Part shown: one piece after another, positions 45,543 through 57,399 of the stretch
How the letters are laid out: every line of letters begins with the position of its first letter
How positions within the stretch are numbered: the first letter of the stretch is position 1
Origin: Sipunculus nudus
Taxonomy: Eukaryota; Annelida; Sipuncula; Golfingiida; Sipunculidae
Assembly: GCA_026874595.1 (NCBI GenBank)
Contig: CM049321.1
Location: forward strand, 8,430,979-8,494,978
Length of the DNA stretch: 64,000 nt
Direction: 5' to 3'
Notes under the pieces: model-generated
Seen by the model: only the letters and a program-made list of their open reading frames with translations
Databases searched by the model: none
Told to the model about the DNA's origin: nothing
Position numbers and translations under genes: made by a program

Positions 45543-45903
45543 TTGAGACCCCTCCCCTGCTCCCGACTGATATTTTTTCAGCCAACTTATGCGACAGAAA
45601 ATTGCCTCCGAATATTCAAACAAACATTATTTTCCAGTTTGTAAAAGTATTTGATGCAAGGTAATAGGTGTTATAAATTCTAGTAGAGCTGACCCCCGGC
45701 CTCAGCTATTTAAGTGTCCCACATTGCGTGCCCCTGAATCACCCGCCTGCCGTCATTCTAATTGTGGTGCGGTTTATCCATATATAATGTGAAAATACTT
45801 CTTCTGAGCCCCCTCTGGAAAAATCCTGGATCCGCGCCTGGGTCTGCCGGAACCCGGGGAGTGCTTGTTAATGAAGATTTGCTAGATCAGGCAGTTCACG
45901 CAT

Positions 45904-45911
45904 ATATGCAC
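45904..45911. repeat. 8-bp target-site duplication, left
   Basis: ATATGCAC, repeated exactly at 47387-47394 on the other side of the element. Confidence 0.9.
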
Positions 45912-47386
45912 TAGGGCCCTGCGCGGGGCGGGTTTTGACCCGCAGCCCGCGGGGGCCCGCAGCCCACGGTCCCCCGCATAGGAATCTTTGCAGGGTGGGG
46001 CGGGCTACATCTAAGAAATTGCGGGGCGGGCCGAAATGAAGTCTGTGCGGGGCGGGCTGATGATCTGGCAGTTCAGTAAAACATGAATATAAAATTATAC
46101 TTAAAAATTAATCATTTTAAGAAACTGGTATTTTTGTATAAATGTGTTCAGGTGTCGTAACAATAGTAATATGAAAAGATAAATTTGAAAAAAAAATTAT
46201 TCCTGTAATGTGTCTTTTCTAGGTATAACGTCAATTTGTTATACAAAATAGATGATGCATCCTTAATCTGAAATCTAGACTTTAAACAACTGTCCTTGCA
46301 ATGGAAGCTGGTCATAACTTTGTATTAAGTTACCTGGTCTGATGTTGTAAATGGACTGTAACCCTGCACTTGTGTCATGTCTCACATATTATGTAATATG
46401 GCTGGCAGTAAGCAAGGGCTTGATTACCTTTGATCTTGTAATAGACAGCGTGTGGCTACAGCTGGCTCTGTAGGTGACTCAGTTGACCTGGAACTGCATA
46501 AAGCCTGAGGTGGACACCTTGTCTAATTGTAACTCCATGTGCCGTCTAATTGTAACTGACATTGACCACTGGCTGGTCAAATCCCTGTTTGGTCACAGCA
46601 TAATGTGTTGAAGATTGCTATTAGAAACAAGGCTCTGGCCATGTCTAGATCTCAATGAACATCCTGAACCTAAAGCCACATCGGTCAGATTACCGCTTTA
46701 CTCCCTTGACCTGATTTCTCTCAGTTTCAACTAATTAGCAGATTATGACTGAAAAAATTTACCAGCAATATATCTCAGTAGTTTGATGACTTGTGATTAG
46801 CCAATACTATTCTTAAGGGTAACATTGGGTTCACATACTTTGAAGAAGTCTATTTTTTTTCATTACTTTTTTATATATTTAAGTAGAAACAGACACAATA
46901 AACTAAAGGTTTATTTCCCCTGTAAAATATGAAAACATATTTAAGATGTGTTAAATTGTTATGTTTATATTAAGTCCATCTAATCAATAAAACATGTCTT
47001 TAAAAATATTTCATGAATTATATGATTTGAATTATTGCAAAAACGTATACAAACTAATTTATATTCCAATCATCAAACATTTCATATATATCAATAATGA
47101 GCGTGTCCTATATATGTGCTGTAAAATATCTTGATATGTAAACCTTTGGATCCGAAAACTATTTTTAATTATTTTGCGGGCTGAACTGCGGGCCAGAAAC
47201 TTGAAAAATGCGGGGCGGGGCTGGTGCGGGCTGAAAGAAAATTTTGCGGGGCGGTTGCGGGCTGAAAGAATCATAGTAACTGCGGGGCGGGGCGGGCTGA
47301 ATTTATTTCTTTGATTGCGGGGCGGGCTGACAGGGCATGATGCGGGGCGGGTGCGGGTTTAATTTTTCAGCCCGCGCAGGGCCCTA
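45912..47386. mobile_element. Non-autonomous hAT-type DNA transposon
   Basis: A 1475-bp element with perfect 16-bp terminal inverted repeats (TAGGGCCCTGCGCGGG at both ends, right end inverted) and a perfect 8-bp target duplication, the signature of hAT transposases. GCGGGGCGGGC-type motifs are clustered within about 170 bp of the left end and 215 bp of the right end, in the same orientation class (GCGGGGCGGG and GCGGGCTGA), and are probably subterminal transposase-binding repeats. The AT-rich middle of about 1.1 kb has no transposase frame, so it must be moved in trans. Contrast of GC-rich ends with AT-rich core is marked. Confidence 0.9.
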
Positions 47387-47394
47387 ATATGCAC
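47387..47394. repeat. 8-bp target-site duplication, right
   Basis: ATATGCAC, identical to 45904-45911. Confidence 0.9.
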
Positions 47395-48820
47395 ACATGG
47401 AAACACAGCTATTTTCACGAATACAAGTATATATACGCATATACGCGCAGATGGAAACACAAATTAAGTTTCGACCTTGTGATGAAGGGTATTTGTATCC
47501 ATTCAATGATTCTCATGTTTCCTCTATCGGACAAGTCCATATAATTTGTTTCGGACAACACACGATGCTATGTGAAACCTTGCAAGACCTATTAAAACCA
47601 ACAAACATATCTTACTACCGACTCTTGCTTCTTGCTGTATAGCTTTATCCTGGCCTGGTATATCGCCCTAATCTCGCAGAACATCGTAGTATCGCTTGGC
47701 AAAGAAACAATCAAATCAGTCCCCTACTGGTGTAATACAATATTTAAATGTTATGAATTGTAAGATGAAAGTTTAAGTGAATATAGTTAGGTTGTGGGTC
47801 ACATTTTAGTGAACTTGGTTTCAATGATGGCGATAAGGGATTTGCTCGCATGCAAATATTGGGAGAAAATAAATTATTGTAAGGTTACGCCCATTCATTT
47901 CTCAGCCGGGAGAGACAAACCTTTGCGGCTTGCTTTGTTTACGGAAAAGTAAGGTGCGCAGTTATTACATCACTGGCAAGCTTGTAAACTTAAATATAAT
48001 AGTCAGATATAATAAAGTTTAAACAATACTTTCCAAAATCACAGACACACCCTGCGCTTCTTTGCACTGAATAAACTGAGGTATAAAACGGCAGATCTTT
48101 TTAAAAAAGGGAATGTTAATACCGTATATTCATGTTCCCCAACCGTGGACTGCGCATGGGATTTATGTTCGTTAAATAAACTAAGCGCATGCAATACATT
48201 TCAACTGGCGGTTTATTTTCAAAAAAGTCTGAAAACCGTCCTGAAAAGCTAGGCTTGCGCTCAGCGACTGAAATAATCCTTCAAACATTGGGATTTCAAA
48301 TTTCAAAAAGACAACCCTGATGTTTATAAATGCAAGTCTTGTCTTATACGTTGTGCCTCGCAGGGTTATTATTTGTTTTTCTTTTCTAAATTTCATTCTG
48401 AGACCTTTCTGGGATAGATAACTGTCTTTATTAAAATAAAATAATATACAAACTATTAATTGTACATATAATAAGAGAAAATTATTAAAAATCAGGTAAT
48501 TACAAATTTGAAAACGTATACTTTCTATTTTTTTTTTAAATTTTCTTTAAAGGTCGGATTTTTTAACCTCTTGGTTCACACTGGTCATGTGAGTGTGACT
48601 GACAACTAGAATCAGGGGTTATCATGCAGACGCCACACTGACCACGTGGTTAACTACAGACAGGATGTCTGGTCTGTGCTTTGCTGATTATATGTGAGTG
48701 TATGTGGGTGAATCAATAATAAACAATAAGTTCTCTATCTGGAAACATGTAAATGCCTTTTTTATATAAAGAGTCAGGGCTCAGGATAGAATGCAGCAGA
48801 TTAAATAAACAAAACTGTCT
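47395..48820. other. No gene recognised
   Basis: Unique DNA between two DNA transposons. Short frames only. Confidence 0.5.
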
Positions 48821-49416
48821 AAGGCCCCTTTTCCATGCGCGCGGAAACGCGCGCTGAAAAAAATCGCGCAAGTGTAAATCATGTGTCCCTTTTCCATGCA
48901 GGCGGAAACGCGCGCGGGTGAGCCTGCTTGTGGAGGTCAAGGACGCGAATGCAGTCTGATTGAGGACGCCCCAGCATAGGCCTCTATCATGCATGGCGAC
49001 AAGTCATACTTAACTGCTGTTCTGCTTGTTTACTTTAATGCATGAGTATATGTATATTATATAAACATATATATGTGCGGCGAGGGTGTTAATTATATTA
49101 TTACCGACTGCGGTATAGTTAATAATCTTCTCATATATAGCCTATATACGACCCCCGCCCTCCTGTCAATAGCACACTACCATAATAAAAACTATACGTT
49201 CCTGCAAATATAATGAAATTTTAAATGTATACATGCATAAACTGAACAGACACATGCTTGACATGATGCCGGGAAGGCTGTGGGACGGTTAATACCTTGT
49301 CAGGTCACGCGAAGGGGGAATTCTGCGAAAACGCGCGCAAATGGAAAAGCTCAATTCAGCGCGAATTTTTCAGCGCGCGGAAACGCGCGCGTTTCCGCGC
49401 GCATGGAAAAGGGTGG
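48821..49416. mobile_element. GC-ended terminal-inverted-repeat element (MITE-like)
   Basis: About 595 bp. Left end CCCCTTTTCCATGCGCGCGGAAACGCGCGC and right end, inverted, share CCCTTTTCCATGCGCGCGG plus AAACGCGCGC. A second CCCTTTTCCATGCAGGCGG lies about 65 bp inside the left end, and the right end contains a perfect GCGCGCGGAAAC/GTTTCCGCGCGC hairpin (about 49375-49402). No transposase frame. The target duplication is unclear (possibly TAA/TAG, which would fit a PIF/Harbinger-like origin), so the superfamily is not assigned. Confidence 0.75.
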
Positions 49417-49419
49417 TAG

Positions 49420-50600
49420 ATTTTTTTTTCATGCAATGCATTAAGTCACATAAACAATACAGTAACAAAAATATATACACCATATTTACCTAGTTCACTT
49501 TATTGAAAATACTGTAGATAAAATTACAAGTCCTGATGTCCCATATATGCAGTACCTCCAGGATTGGGCAGCCAAAATCTCACAAGTTCAAGTACACAGT
49601 TCGGCATAATATCTCTCCTGTGATAAACATATTTCTTCTTGCGAGGTCTCGATTAAGCACCTGTGACTTCATTTGCAGATAGACAGGATTATTCCATACA
49701 CCCCTGTGGTGTAACATGGTCCAGAAACACCTGTCCTTTTTCTGAGCTGTTTCTGTTATGTCGCAAGCTGCGCCCTTGTGGTCACTAGCCCTGTTGATTT
49801 GTGCGATGAGTGATACAGGGAGCACAAAGACAGAGTGGACATTCAGCTGCCCCGGGCCTGTGCTGGGAGAACAATGGTTCATCTTGGGGCTCATTACTTT
49901 TTAGAGCATTGATGATATCCTGTTGATATCCGGTTTCCTCATTTGTCACCCACAATGCATTATTTTCATCCCATTCTCATTGATAATAAAAGTGAAATTT
50001 TAATTAATCTATAGAAACAAGTCTGTGTCTGGGTTCAAACTTAGAATGTAGACCATGCCAAACTAGGCTATTACAGCACTGACTAAACTTTATATAACCC
50101 TTATCTACAGTAGAGTCAGTTTGTGCCACCTACCCTGAACATAATTAGTATTCTATGTCAGTCTTATTAAGTGCAGGGCCAAAATGTCCCCTTTTCTGTC
50201 TTTATGGTCATGTCTGGAAGATAATGAAGGACATATACTAGATGCAAGTAGGCCAAAAGCCGATTGTAATACAACCAAACAAACATGGCGACACACATGA
50301 AAACAACGGAGTCGTTGGATTCGTCGCACAATTAGCCAAGAATTAAAAGTTAACAAAGAAAAGAAATCAGCACCTGACATCGATCTGTGATACGACGCAG
50401 AAACTTTAACAGAACTTCTACAAGTTGTAATGGCAAGAGGAGCGTAAAGCTATAGAGAAATGCCCCCCCCCCCGGGGAAACTGCCCTCGAAGGCAGCGAT
50501 GTTAAGTAACACTCAGAGAGAGTCAAATGGTACATAAATGAATGATTGGACATGTTCATTTCAACAGAGAGTGGGAAATCCGACTTTCAAGGAGGTAGTC
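49420..50600. other. No gene recognised
   Basis: AT-rich; a minus-strand frame of 104 codons (49580-49894) has no recognisable domain. C/G run near 50463. Confidence 0.5.
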
Positions 50601-50699
50601 CCCGAGACTATAGCCCTGAAATCAAACGCGTCTCATTAGCTGGAACCCAGCTTTATTATCCATTCCTGAATTCAAACAATTGAACTAATTTCAACCATG

Positions 50700-51378
50700 C
50701 TGTTGGGTGATAAACTCAATGAGCAAATCACAGAGACAAAATAAAGTAAAAAATTGTGTGAAAGTGAGCTGTAAACATGACATAAGACGCAACACTGGAA
50801 CTCAAAGAGGCTATGAAAGGAAGTTTCATTTTTTTAACCCAAAGACATTAGACACACAACAGCCTTGACAAGCCATGTTTCAACACAGTGTCACGGAGGA
50901 GGATAAAGAACCGGCACATTTACAGAGACAGAACACCTCAAAAGCCTGGGGGAGAGGGAGTTAAGAGATTCCAAATCTTAAAAAAACACTGAACACTTCT
51001 GTGAAATACTTTCAACTTTAAAATGGAAAGCAATGTGTAGAAAACCCTTAACCGTACACCATTCAAATCGGGTAGACATAAGGAAATTAACTTGCAAACA
51101 AAGGAGACAAAGTAAAGAAATCGGATGATGATGTGTATATAACTGTCATACGAGGCCTGGGGTACTCAGAATGTATACTGCTGGGGTGTATCGTCCCCAG
51201 AGGGGTCTGCATATTGATCCGGGTGGGATATATTAATAGCAGGACAATGTGCGGGGTCAGGGAGAGCGCACTAGAGAGGGAGGTGGAGACAGACTGTAGG
51301 TGACCTGAGAGGGCATATCCAGGATACTTTACAATAAACACTACATCATCACAATATATTCGTCGCTTATGTGTGACA
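50700..51378 (+). repeat. Probable Ty3/Gypsy 5' LTR (left end uncertain)
   Basis: The right end is well supported: an AATAAA near 51333, then TGTGACA ending at 51378, a 2-base gap and a TGG primer site. The left boundary could not be located because no right LTR copy is recognisable in the window; 50700 is only a rough guess. Confidence 0.4.
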
Positions 51379-51380
51379 TA

Positions 51381-51398
51381 TGGTGGCAGTGGGTTGGA
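51381..51398 (+). promoter_or_regulatory. Ty3/Gypsy primer-binding site
   Basis: TGGTGGCAGTGGGTTGG begins two bases after the inferred LTR end and has the form of a tRNA 3' end complement (AACCCACTGCCACCA). The primer tRNA was not identified. Confidence 0.6.
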
Positions 51399-51872
51399 TC
51401 ATATCAAAAGGATTTGCACCTGAATTGCTGAAGAGACTGGTGAGAAGAAAAAGAAATATATTGTACTTCACAACTGTACAAACATCAAACAGAAAAAGAA
51501 CTTTCAAGAACAACGAAGAAACATAAAAAATCACAGCAAGTGTGAGTATATCAAAATGTTACCTATAACATCTTAAGAAGAAGTTTGTTCCCCCATTCCA
51601 TCAGTGAACAATGCAACTAACGAATATCTGGTCTGTCACCTCCAAAGAAAGGCTGAACTGAGATATGTAGTGAAACGCCATCTAAAGAACTGACCAAGAC
51701 TTGTTTCTCTCAAAGTGAACAGCTTTAAACATCTAAAGTAATGACTAGAACTTGTTTTCCACGAGTGAACAGTCTCAAAATAACAGAGAGAACTTAACAC
51801 CTGTGGGAAAGTGGACAACAGTGCATTTGCAGGGCTGGCCGTGGCAACATGACCTGACCACCAAAGGATCCT

Positions 51873-52435
51873 ATGAGGTATAAGGAGCCAAAGGTGCCGA
51901 AATTGGTTGAGGGGCAGGATGTAGATGTTTACCTCAGAACGTTCGAGAAATTTGCGAGGGTTCATGGCTGGCAGCCTGATACATGGGTAACCATATTAGC
52001 AGGCCTCATTTCTGGAAAGGCCATAGAGACATGTTAAAGACTCCCTCAAGAGGACTCTCTAGATTATCAGAAAGTAAAAGCAGCAATTCTGAGGCAGTAT
52101 GAGGTAACTGCAGAGACTTGCCGAAAGAAAATGCGTTCAGCACGTATGCAGTCTGATGATACGTTTGAAGAGTGGTCAGTACGGGTCACAAATTTGTTTG
52201 ATCAGTGGGTTGAGGCCAAAGAAGTTGACCTTGATTACAGCAAGCTCAAGGAGTCGTGCGTCATTTAACAACTCCTGAGTGCCTCTTAACGATTTACAGG
52301 TATGGCTTAGGGAGAAGGATTCGAAGGACCCAGGGGAGTTAGTGGAGATGGTAGACCGTTATCTGGTGACCCATCGAAATGTGGAGCCTCAGGTGAAAAA
52401 GGTAAGTTGCAGTAACCCGAGGTACGGCACGAGGA
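51873..52435 (+). pseudogene. Ty3/Gypsy gag remnant (SCAN-like capsid)
   Basis: From an ATG at 51873 the frame reads a gag segment: VPKLVEGQDVDVYLRTFEKF, a WQPDTWVTILAGLISGKA segment, then YQKVKAAILRQYEV and TFEEWSVRVTNLFDQW, the pattern of the SCAN-like capsid region found in some metazoan Ty3/Gypsy gags. TAA codons at 52035-52037 and 52266-52268 interrupt it, and the last part (LREKDSKDPGELVEMVDRYL) is in a shifted frame. Non-functional. Confidence 0.8.
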
Positions 52436-52460
52436 CAAATTTGAGAGTACGAAGCCAAAG

Positions 52461-52502
52461 TGCTTCAGGCATGGACAGGTAGGGCACATCGTGGCCAGAT
52501 GC
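52461..52502 (+). pseudogene. Degenerate CCHC knuckle of Ty3/Gypsy gag
   Basis: CFRHGQVGHIVARC fits CX2CX4HX4C except that the second Cys is His, consistent with decay of the nucleocapsid knuckle. Confidence 0.65.
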
Positions 52503-52614
52503 CCAGCTGAGGAACCGCTTGATAAGTCCAAGGGGGAAGATGGGAAGAAAGGGACCAGTAAAGGGTACTTTTCCCATGGGTCGGGAAGCATAAGTGTGAC
52601 CAATCCATATGTGT

Positions 52615-52858
52615 TTGAGGGTTCAGTAAATGTAAGCCCAGTTAGTTTGCTACGTGATGTGGTTTCGGGCAGATCTATTGAACCTAGAGGCATGTTTGGG
52701 CACTAATGTTCCCGTGGAATATGCAAATGGCCAGGTTCAGGAGATTCCTTTGGCCATGGCACACATCGACAACCCTTTCTATAAAGGTGACTTTTGTGTT
52801 GGTTTGCTAGAAAATCTCCAAGTGTGTGTGTTACTGGGTTATGATTTGGATTTTTGAG
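52615..52858 (+). pseudogene. Ty3/Gypsy protease-region remnant
   Basis: VNVSPVSLLRDV followed, in a shifted frame, by VPVEYANGQVQEIPLAMAHI and VCVLLGYDLDF. This resembles the retropepsin region of Ty3/Gypsy pol with the D-S/T-G catalytic segment lost (RDVVSG). Ends at TGA near 52858. Confidence 0.5.
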
Positions 52859-52919
52859 TGTAGTGCTAATGCTTATGCCATAGCGAGGCATCAGCGAAAT
52901 GAAGGGAATACTGGGTGAT

Positions 52920-53480
52920 ATTCCGGGTTGTGTGATTTATTAAGATGACATTTTCTGTACTTGTAAAACAGAACAGGATTATTTGAGAACACTTGACACT
53001 TCTGAAGATATTAAAAGTACAAGGAATGAAAGAAATGTTTGCAAATTCCTGAATTATGTTATCTTGGCTACAACATTTACAAGGAAGGCCTACATCCTTT
53101 GTAAGGAGAAGTAAGGACTGTTCAGGAGTACAAAATATATCACTGAGTTAAAATCCTATCATAGAATGCTGAACTATTATGGTATATTTCTGTCCTCCTT
53201 AGTTAAGTGTTAGATTCCTTGTTCAAACTGTTGAGAAAAGGAGAACAGAGAAATTGTACATGTCAACAAAAACAAACATTCAAAACAACTCTGACAAAGT
53301 CTTGGTGCATTATAATCAAAACAAACAACTAAAACTGGCTTGCGATGCAAGAAGACCTACCTATTCGTTGTATAACCTCAACTCAATTCTTGATAGAGAA
53401 GAATCCTACGTGTTGGATGATGAAGGAATGCTGATGCATCAGGCAATTCAAATAACCTGTTATGTTATGGCTAAATATCA
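52920..53480 (+). pseudogene. Ty3/Gypsy reverse transcriptase and RNase H remnant
   Basis: Starts inside the RT palm: the YxDD motif is recognisable but its second codon is TAA (Y-stop-DDIF, about 52938-52952). It continues with CKFLNYVILGYNIYKEGLHP (palm end and thumb), SYHRMLNYYG (connection) and VLVHYNQNKQLKLACDA (start of RNase H), with frame changes. Everything between the protease and the YxDD, about 120 RT residues, is deleted. Integrase is not recognised downstream. Confidence 0.75.
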
Positions 53481-53539
53481 TATATTACTTGGTACATGTT
53501 TTAAGTCAGTATATATATACATTTGTTATTAGATAAAAA

Positions 53540-54235
53540 AAGACATTTTGTGAACATGCACAGCTAATGATTACTGCTTAAGATTTAGAGAAACAGATTA
53601 TTTCATTGCTTGGCTTTGTTGTCTCCCCTGTGTCGGAGGTATAGGGAGGGGTCATTATTTTGACCATCAGTCCACAATACAGCCTGTTACAATCCGGATC
53701 AGCACAGCCTTTGTTTCAAAGCAACTGTGTAGAGATCAAACACTTTTGATGAGTTTCTCAATGACTTGGAGTTAGACAGATGTACACATTTTTACTGGGT
53801 TACACTACAGAGCAATCCTTGTGTCGTTTTTACAGTATTGGTAATACAAAAGCATAAAGAGCTTGTTTGTTTAAATACACTAGCTGTTCTGTTCATTCTG
53901 TAATATAATGGGATAGTATTATAATATAAATTAAGCTATTCTGGGAAAAGGCTCGTGTTTTAAAGAAAATACAGGCATTGCGGTAAGAAAAACTGAAACT
54001 GGAACAAAAAGATGCTTTGGACATGCAAACAGATTTGGATTTTTTAGCAGCTCAAGTATGAGTACCACAAGAGTATGAAAGGAATGCCAATGTGCTAGTA
54101 GCAACACCAAGTAGCATATTAAACACCTATGGAATATTAAAATCAAGCTTGACTTAAAGTACATGTATGCAGTACATATGAAGTGGTGTTTAGAGAGAAA
54201 TATGTGATCTCTGTTGTTGAACTGCCCACTGACCA
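53540..54235. other. No gene recognised
   Basis: No coding segment that I can assign; may contain the decayed end of the Gypsy element. Confidence 0.45.
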
Positions 54236-54449
54236 GGGGCTGGACAGGCGCACAGTCAATGAGACGCACAGCTAGGCCCAGCAGACCCCGGGGGTGTCAT
54301 CAAGTGTCCAAGCTACGAGTTTCCATGCGCAGAGTCAAGTATCAGGTTCAGCTATCGGGCAACAGGACAGCCGCGGAAGTTGTGTAGTCTCCAGAGAATA
54401 TACCTCATACACGGTCACACACCGCTTCAGACAGAGGAGCCAGTAGATC

Positions 54450-55675
54450 CTCTATGATAAACCAAGGAAAAGGAGCTCCTCGAAGAAAAATACGGGGAAA
54501 GGGAGAAACCATCCCCATGAAAAAACAAAGAAAATTAAACGTGAGGAGAGTGAATCGGGCAGGCGAGATGGCCGCCAAAACACATCACTGGCCCCCATAT
54601 CAACGGGGGGCACCGAGGTAAATGATAACATACCGCAGTGGGCCCTCGCATTACCGCAGTTGCATCTGCAACAACAGAAAATGATGGAATGGGTTAGAAA
54701 ATTGCAAGCTTGCAAGCCGCAATTAACCCAAGTCTGAAGAGCAAGAGACATAGTACAAGTGACGATGGGAGCGTGAGTGCCCCGGATTATGATTATCAAG
54801 AAGGCGGCTCAATGAACAACAAACCGCTGCTCAAACATCGGATGATATTCAGGATTTATAAGACTCAGATTCTGAAGAGAGCGAAAACACAGACCAGTTA
54901 ATCAGTGATTTTGCACAGGATAATGTTAGACAGTGGTGCTAGGAAAATAAATTGCCCCAAAACTCAAGGACTTGGTTAACGTGATTATCACCAAGCCGTG
55001 TTCAAAAGATAAAAAAATGAGCTGGAAGCAAAGTACACGCAGCTGGCGAACTGCCCTAACATGGTGACTTCCAAAGTGAACCCAGACATCTTGGAAAAGT
55101 TGACGAAAACTTCCAAGTGTAATGACGTAAAAATACAAAGAGGGCATGATTTTATTATGGGGGCTATGAGGCCCATTGTCGCGGTCACAGATAAGTTACT
55201 GGATACCAGAAACATTAAATCAGTGCTGAATGTAGAGGAAATGGACACGACAGTTAAAAATCTTATTTTGCAACTATACCAGGCTGTGCAGACCATGGGT
55301 TGAACCAAGCAAGGCGCAAAATTATAAGACTAACATTGAAAGACCGCTACAAACATATTTGTAATGCTAAGTTGCATTTGGAGAAAGGAGAATGGCTGTT
55401 TGAAGATGATCTGAGTCAAACAGTTAAGTAGGTAGAAGAGGCAAATAAAATCTGCCAAAAGATTATTTTGGAGATTCGCAAACATTGGGATATGGGACTC
55501 ACCAAAACGCCTATGCCGATCGACCATATAAAGGTGCATTTTTCAGTTCAGGTGAAGCTAGCTACAGCCATTCTCTCCCCCCCCAACACAAGAGGCACTT
55601 TTGGGGGAAAGGTCAAGCGGCATGTGGGAAACACCTTCCACAGACCAAGAGCAGGGCAATGTGGAGATACTGAAT
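54450..55675 (+). pseudogene. DIRS-like retrotransposon ORF1 remnant
   Basis: A chain of frames gives a charged N-terminal region (TSLAPISTGG, then WALALPQLHLQQQKMMEWV), an acidic DSEESENTDQLISDFAQDNV stretch, KVNPDILEKLTKTSKCNDVK followed by an MGAMRPIVAVTDKLLDT helix (55061-55303), RRKIIRLTLKDRYKHIC with EWLFEDDLSQ, and a basic Gly/Phe-rich end (YKGAFFSSG). This is the order of the gag-like ORF1 of DIRS-type (tyrosine-recombinase) elements. Several stops and shifts; no recombinase or RT domain recognised downstream. Named from memory of the family pattern, hence moderate certainty. Confidence 0.65.
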
Positions 55676-55679
55676 GATA

Positions 55680-56040
55680 TCCGTGTACCTTCAACTTAGA
55701 ACAATTACACCTCAACTTTCGTACTACAAAGTCACGCGAGAATGCCCCATGATCTCAGGGAGGTCAATGCGCTTGCTGATTCACTTAGGGAGGTCATGCC
55801 GAGTAAATCTCTCAATGTCTTACCAACATTACGGACGTGTTTTAAACCAGTACCTTCTACGTGGCTTACATTTGGAGTACAAAAAAATCTGTTACAACGA
55901 TTAGTACATGTAATTATATTACGAACCATACCTTGTGATTTATATGAACGGAATAAATTTACGCAACCGATCCCCGTGTCAGGCACAAAGAGATGGCTCA
56001 TCAGCAGTCACACACCACGACCAACGAAGGGAATAGTCTG
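55680..56040. other. Unassigned stretch between two DIRS-like pieces
   Basis: Open frames of about 70-106 codons on the plus strand (55674-56062) have no domain I recognise. It may be other transposon sequence. Confidence 0.35.
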
Positions 56041-56044
56041 CCCT

Positions 56045-56420
56045 CAAAGGAAAAAAAAGTGAATATTTTGGACATTTCTACAGGAATTGAAAAATGGAGA
56101 GCTCGGAGAAGGCTCCAACAAAGCAGGGAGAGTGAGAGAGATCCTCCCGTGGATAAAAGTGCAAGTGCTTGAGAGTGCAGCCATGATGGCCGACCATCAA
56201 CACTCGCTCCAATTTCGGTTGGGGAAACCGTTGGCGAGGACTTCCCGCAAAGGGCGCTGGCTATACGGCCATGCAATTGCAACAAAAAAAAAAAAAAAAA
56301 ACACTAGAAGGAATGGCTGACACAATCCTTAAACTTGAACCCCCTCTGAGATCGGAGGTGCCTGAAAAAACGGAACATCCAAATAAAAATCAAATATTGA
56401 ACTCTTTGATTTGACATCCC
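56045..56420 (+). pseudogene. Second DIRS-like ORF1 N-terminal fragment
   Basis: Reads STLAPISVGETVGEDFPQRA, then LAIRPCNCN and, after an 18-base A run, GMADTILKLE, parallel to the TSLAPISTGG ... IPQWALALPQLHLQQQ ... MMEWVRKL series at 54560-54710. Same orientation as the first copy; only the N-terminal part is present. Confidence 0.5.
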
Positions 56421-56424
56421 TCCT

Positions 56425-57055
56425 AACCAAAGTAGCAAAAAACAAGACATGCTTAGCATTGTATTCCCCATGCTCCCTCCGTTTAATCCACATGCAGCAC
56501 ACGCACTGTGTACACAAGCTGTAGGCTAGAGGCCAAGCCAGCAGTGGTCAGGCAGCAGTACAATGTCATGCAACATGCAAAGAAACTTTGTTGTTTACGA
56601 CATTCCCAAACAAAGTTGGCAATACAGGTAAAGTATGATCATACAAGTGTATTACAAGTAGGCTTTGAAGTTTCAGTCTTTTATTATTCAACTTCAATTG
56701 GCCCCTTCTGTTATATAGGCACATAGAAATCATAGATCATAGTTACTTTCTGAACAGCTATTTGAAAATATGGACCTCTTGTGCACCATAATGTGTTTAA
56801 GGCTACAAGGGTCAAATGCACTTAAAAGTGTACGTGACTGAAACGGATTGGATCCAACATGAAACATTTCTTAAGACGCTCTTCCACGATTCATATGGAA
56901 GGTCTGCAGCTTTTGGTAGGCCTATAACGCCCTAAAATACATTAGAAAAGGGTTATCGTCTTTGTTGGCCCCTGTACACGCCCCTGCAGTCATCCACACG
57001 AACTTCAATTTGCCTGGTCTGATTTTCATGTTATATGTGCTTAGTGTCGGCTACA
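56425..57055. other. No gene recognised
   Basis: No coding or repeat signal assigned. Confidence 0.45.
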
Positions 57056-57059
57056 AACT

Positions 57060-57180
57060 GTGACTGAGTATAAATCGTAATAGACACCTGTCTCTCAAAT
57101 CTATACTATGATTTTTGAAGCGCAAAGAGAAGTCTGGGACTTAAATGTGCGCTATATAAATGAAAACATTCATTTATTTT
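57060..57180 (+). repeat. Possible SINE/LINE 3' tail
   Basis: GTGCGCTATATAAATGAAAAC followed by AT-rich sequence resembles the GCGCTATATAAAT 3' ends of many invertebrate SINEs and LINEs. Only one copy here. Confidence 0.3.
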
Positions 57181-57319
57181 GAGTTATCTATTTTCTTATC
57201 AGAAACAACAATCATCACCAATTGATGTCAAATTAGCCTGTGAGACTGCTGCCTCCAGTTCAACTGGAACCCAAACGGTGTTGTAGAAAGGGCTGTGCAT
57301 GAAGTTCTGGTTGCCAAAT

Positions 57320-57388
57320 CGGCTGAGACTTACCATCGTTAAGATCCAGCAGATTTGGCTTAGACTTACCATCGTTAAGATCCAGCAA
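57320..57388. repeat. Short tandem duplication
   Basis: ACTTACCATCGTTAAGATCC occurs twice about 30 bases apart (CTGAGACTTACC... and TTAGACTTACC...), at the start of the hAT pseudogene region. Confidence 0.8.
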
Positions 57389-57399
57389 ACTTCAAACAA

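Noticed and set aside
44212-45664. Gly- or Pro-rich open frames on both strands
   Set aside because: They run through poly(G)/poly(C) tracts and have no conserved sequence outside the tracts.
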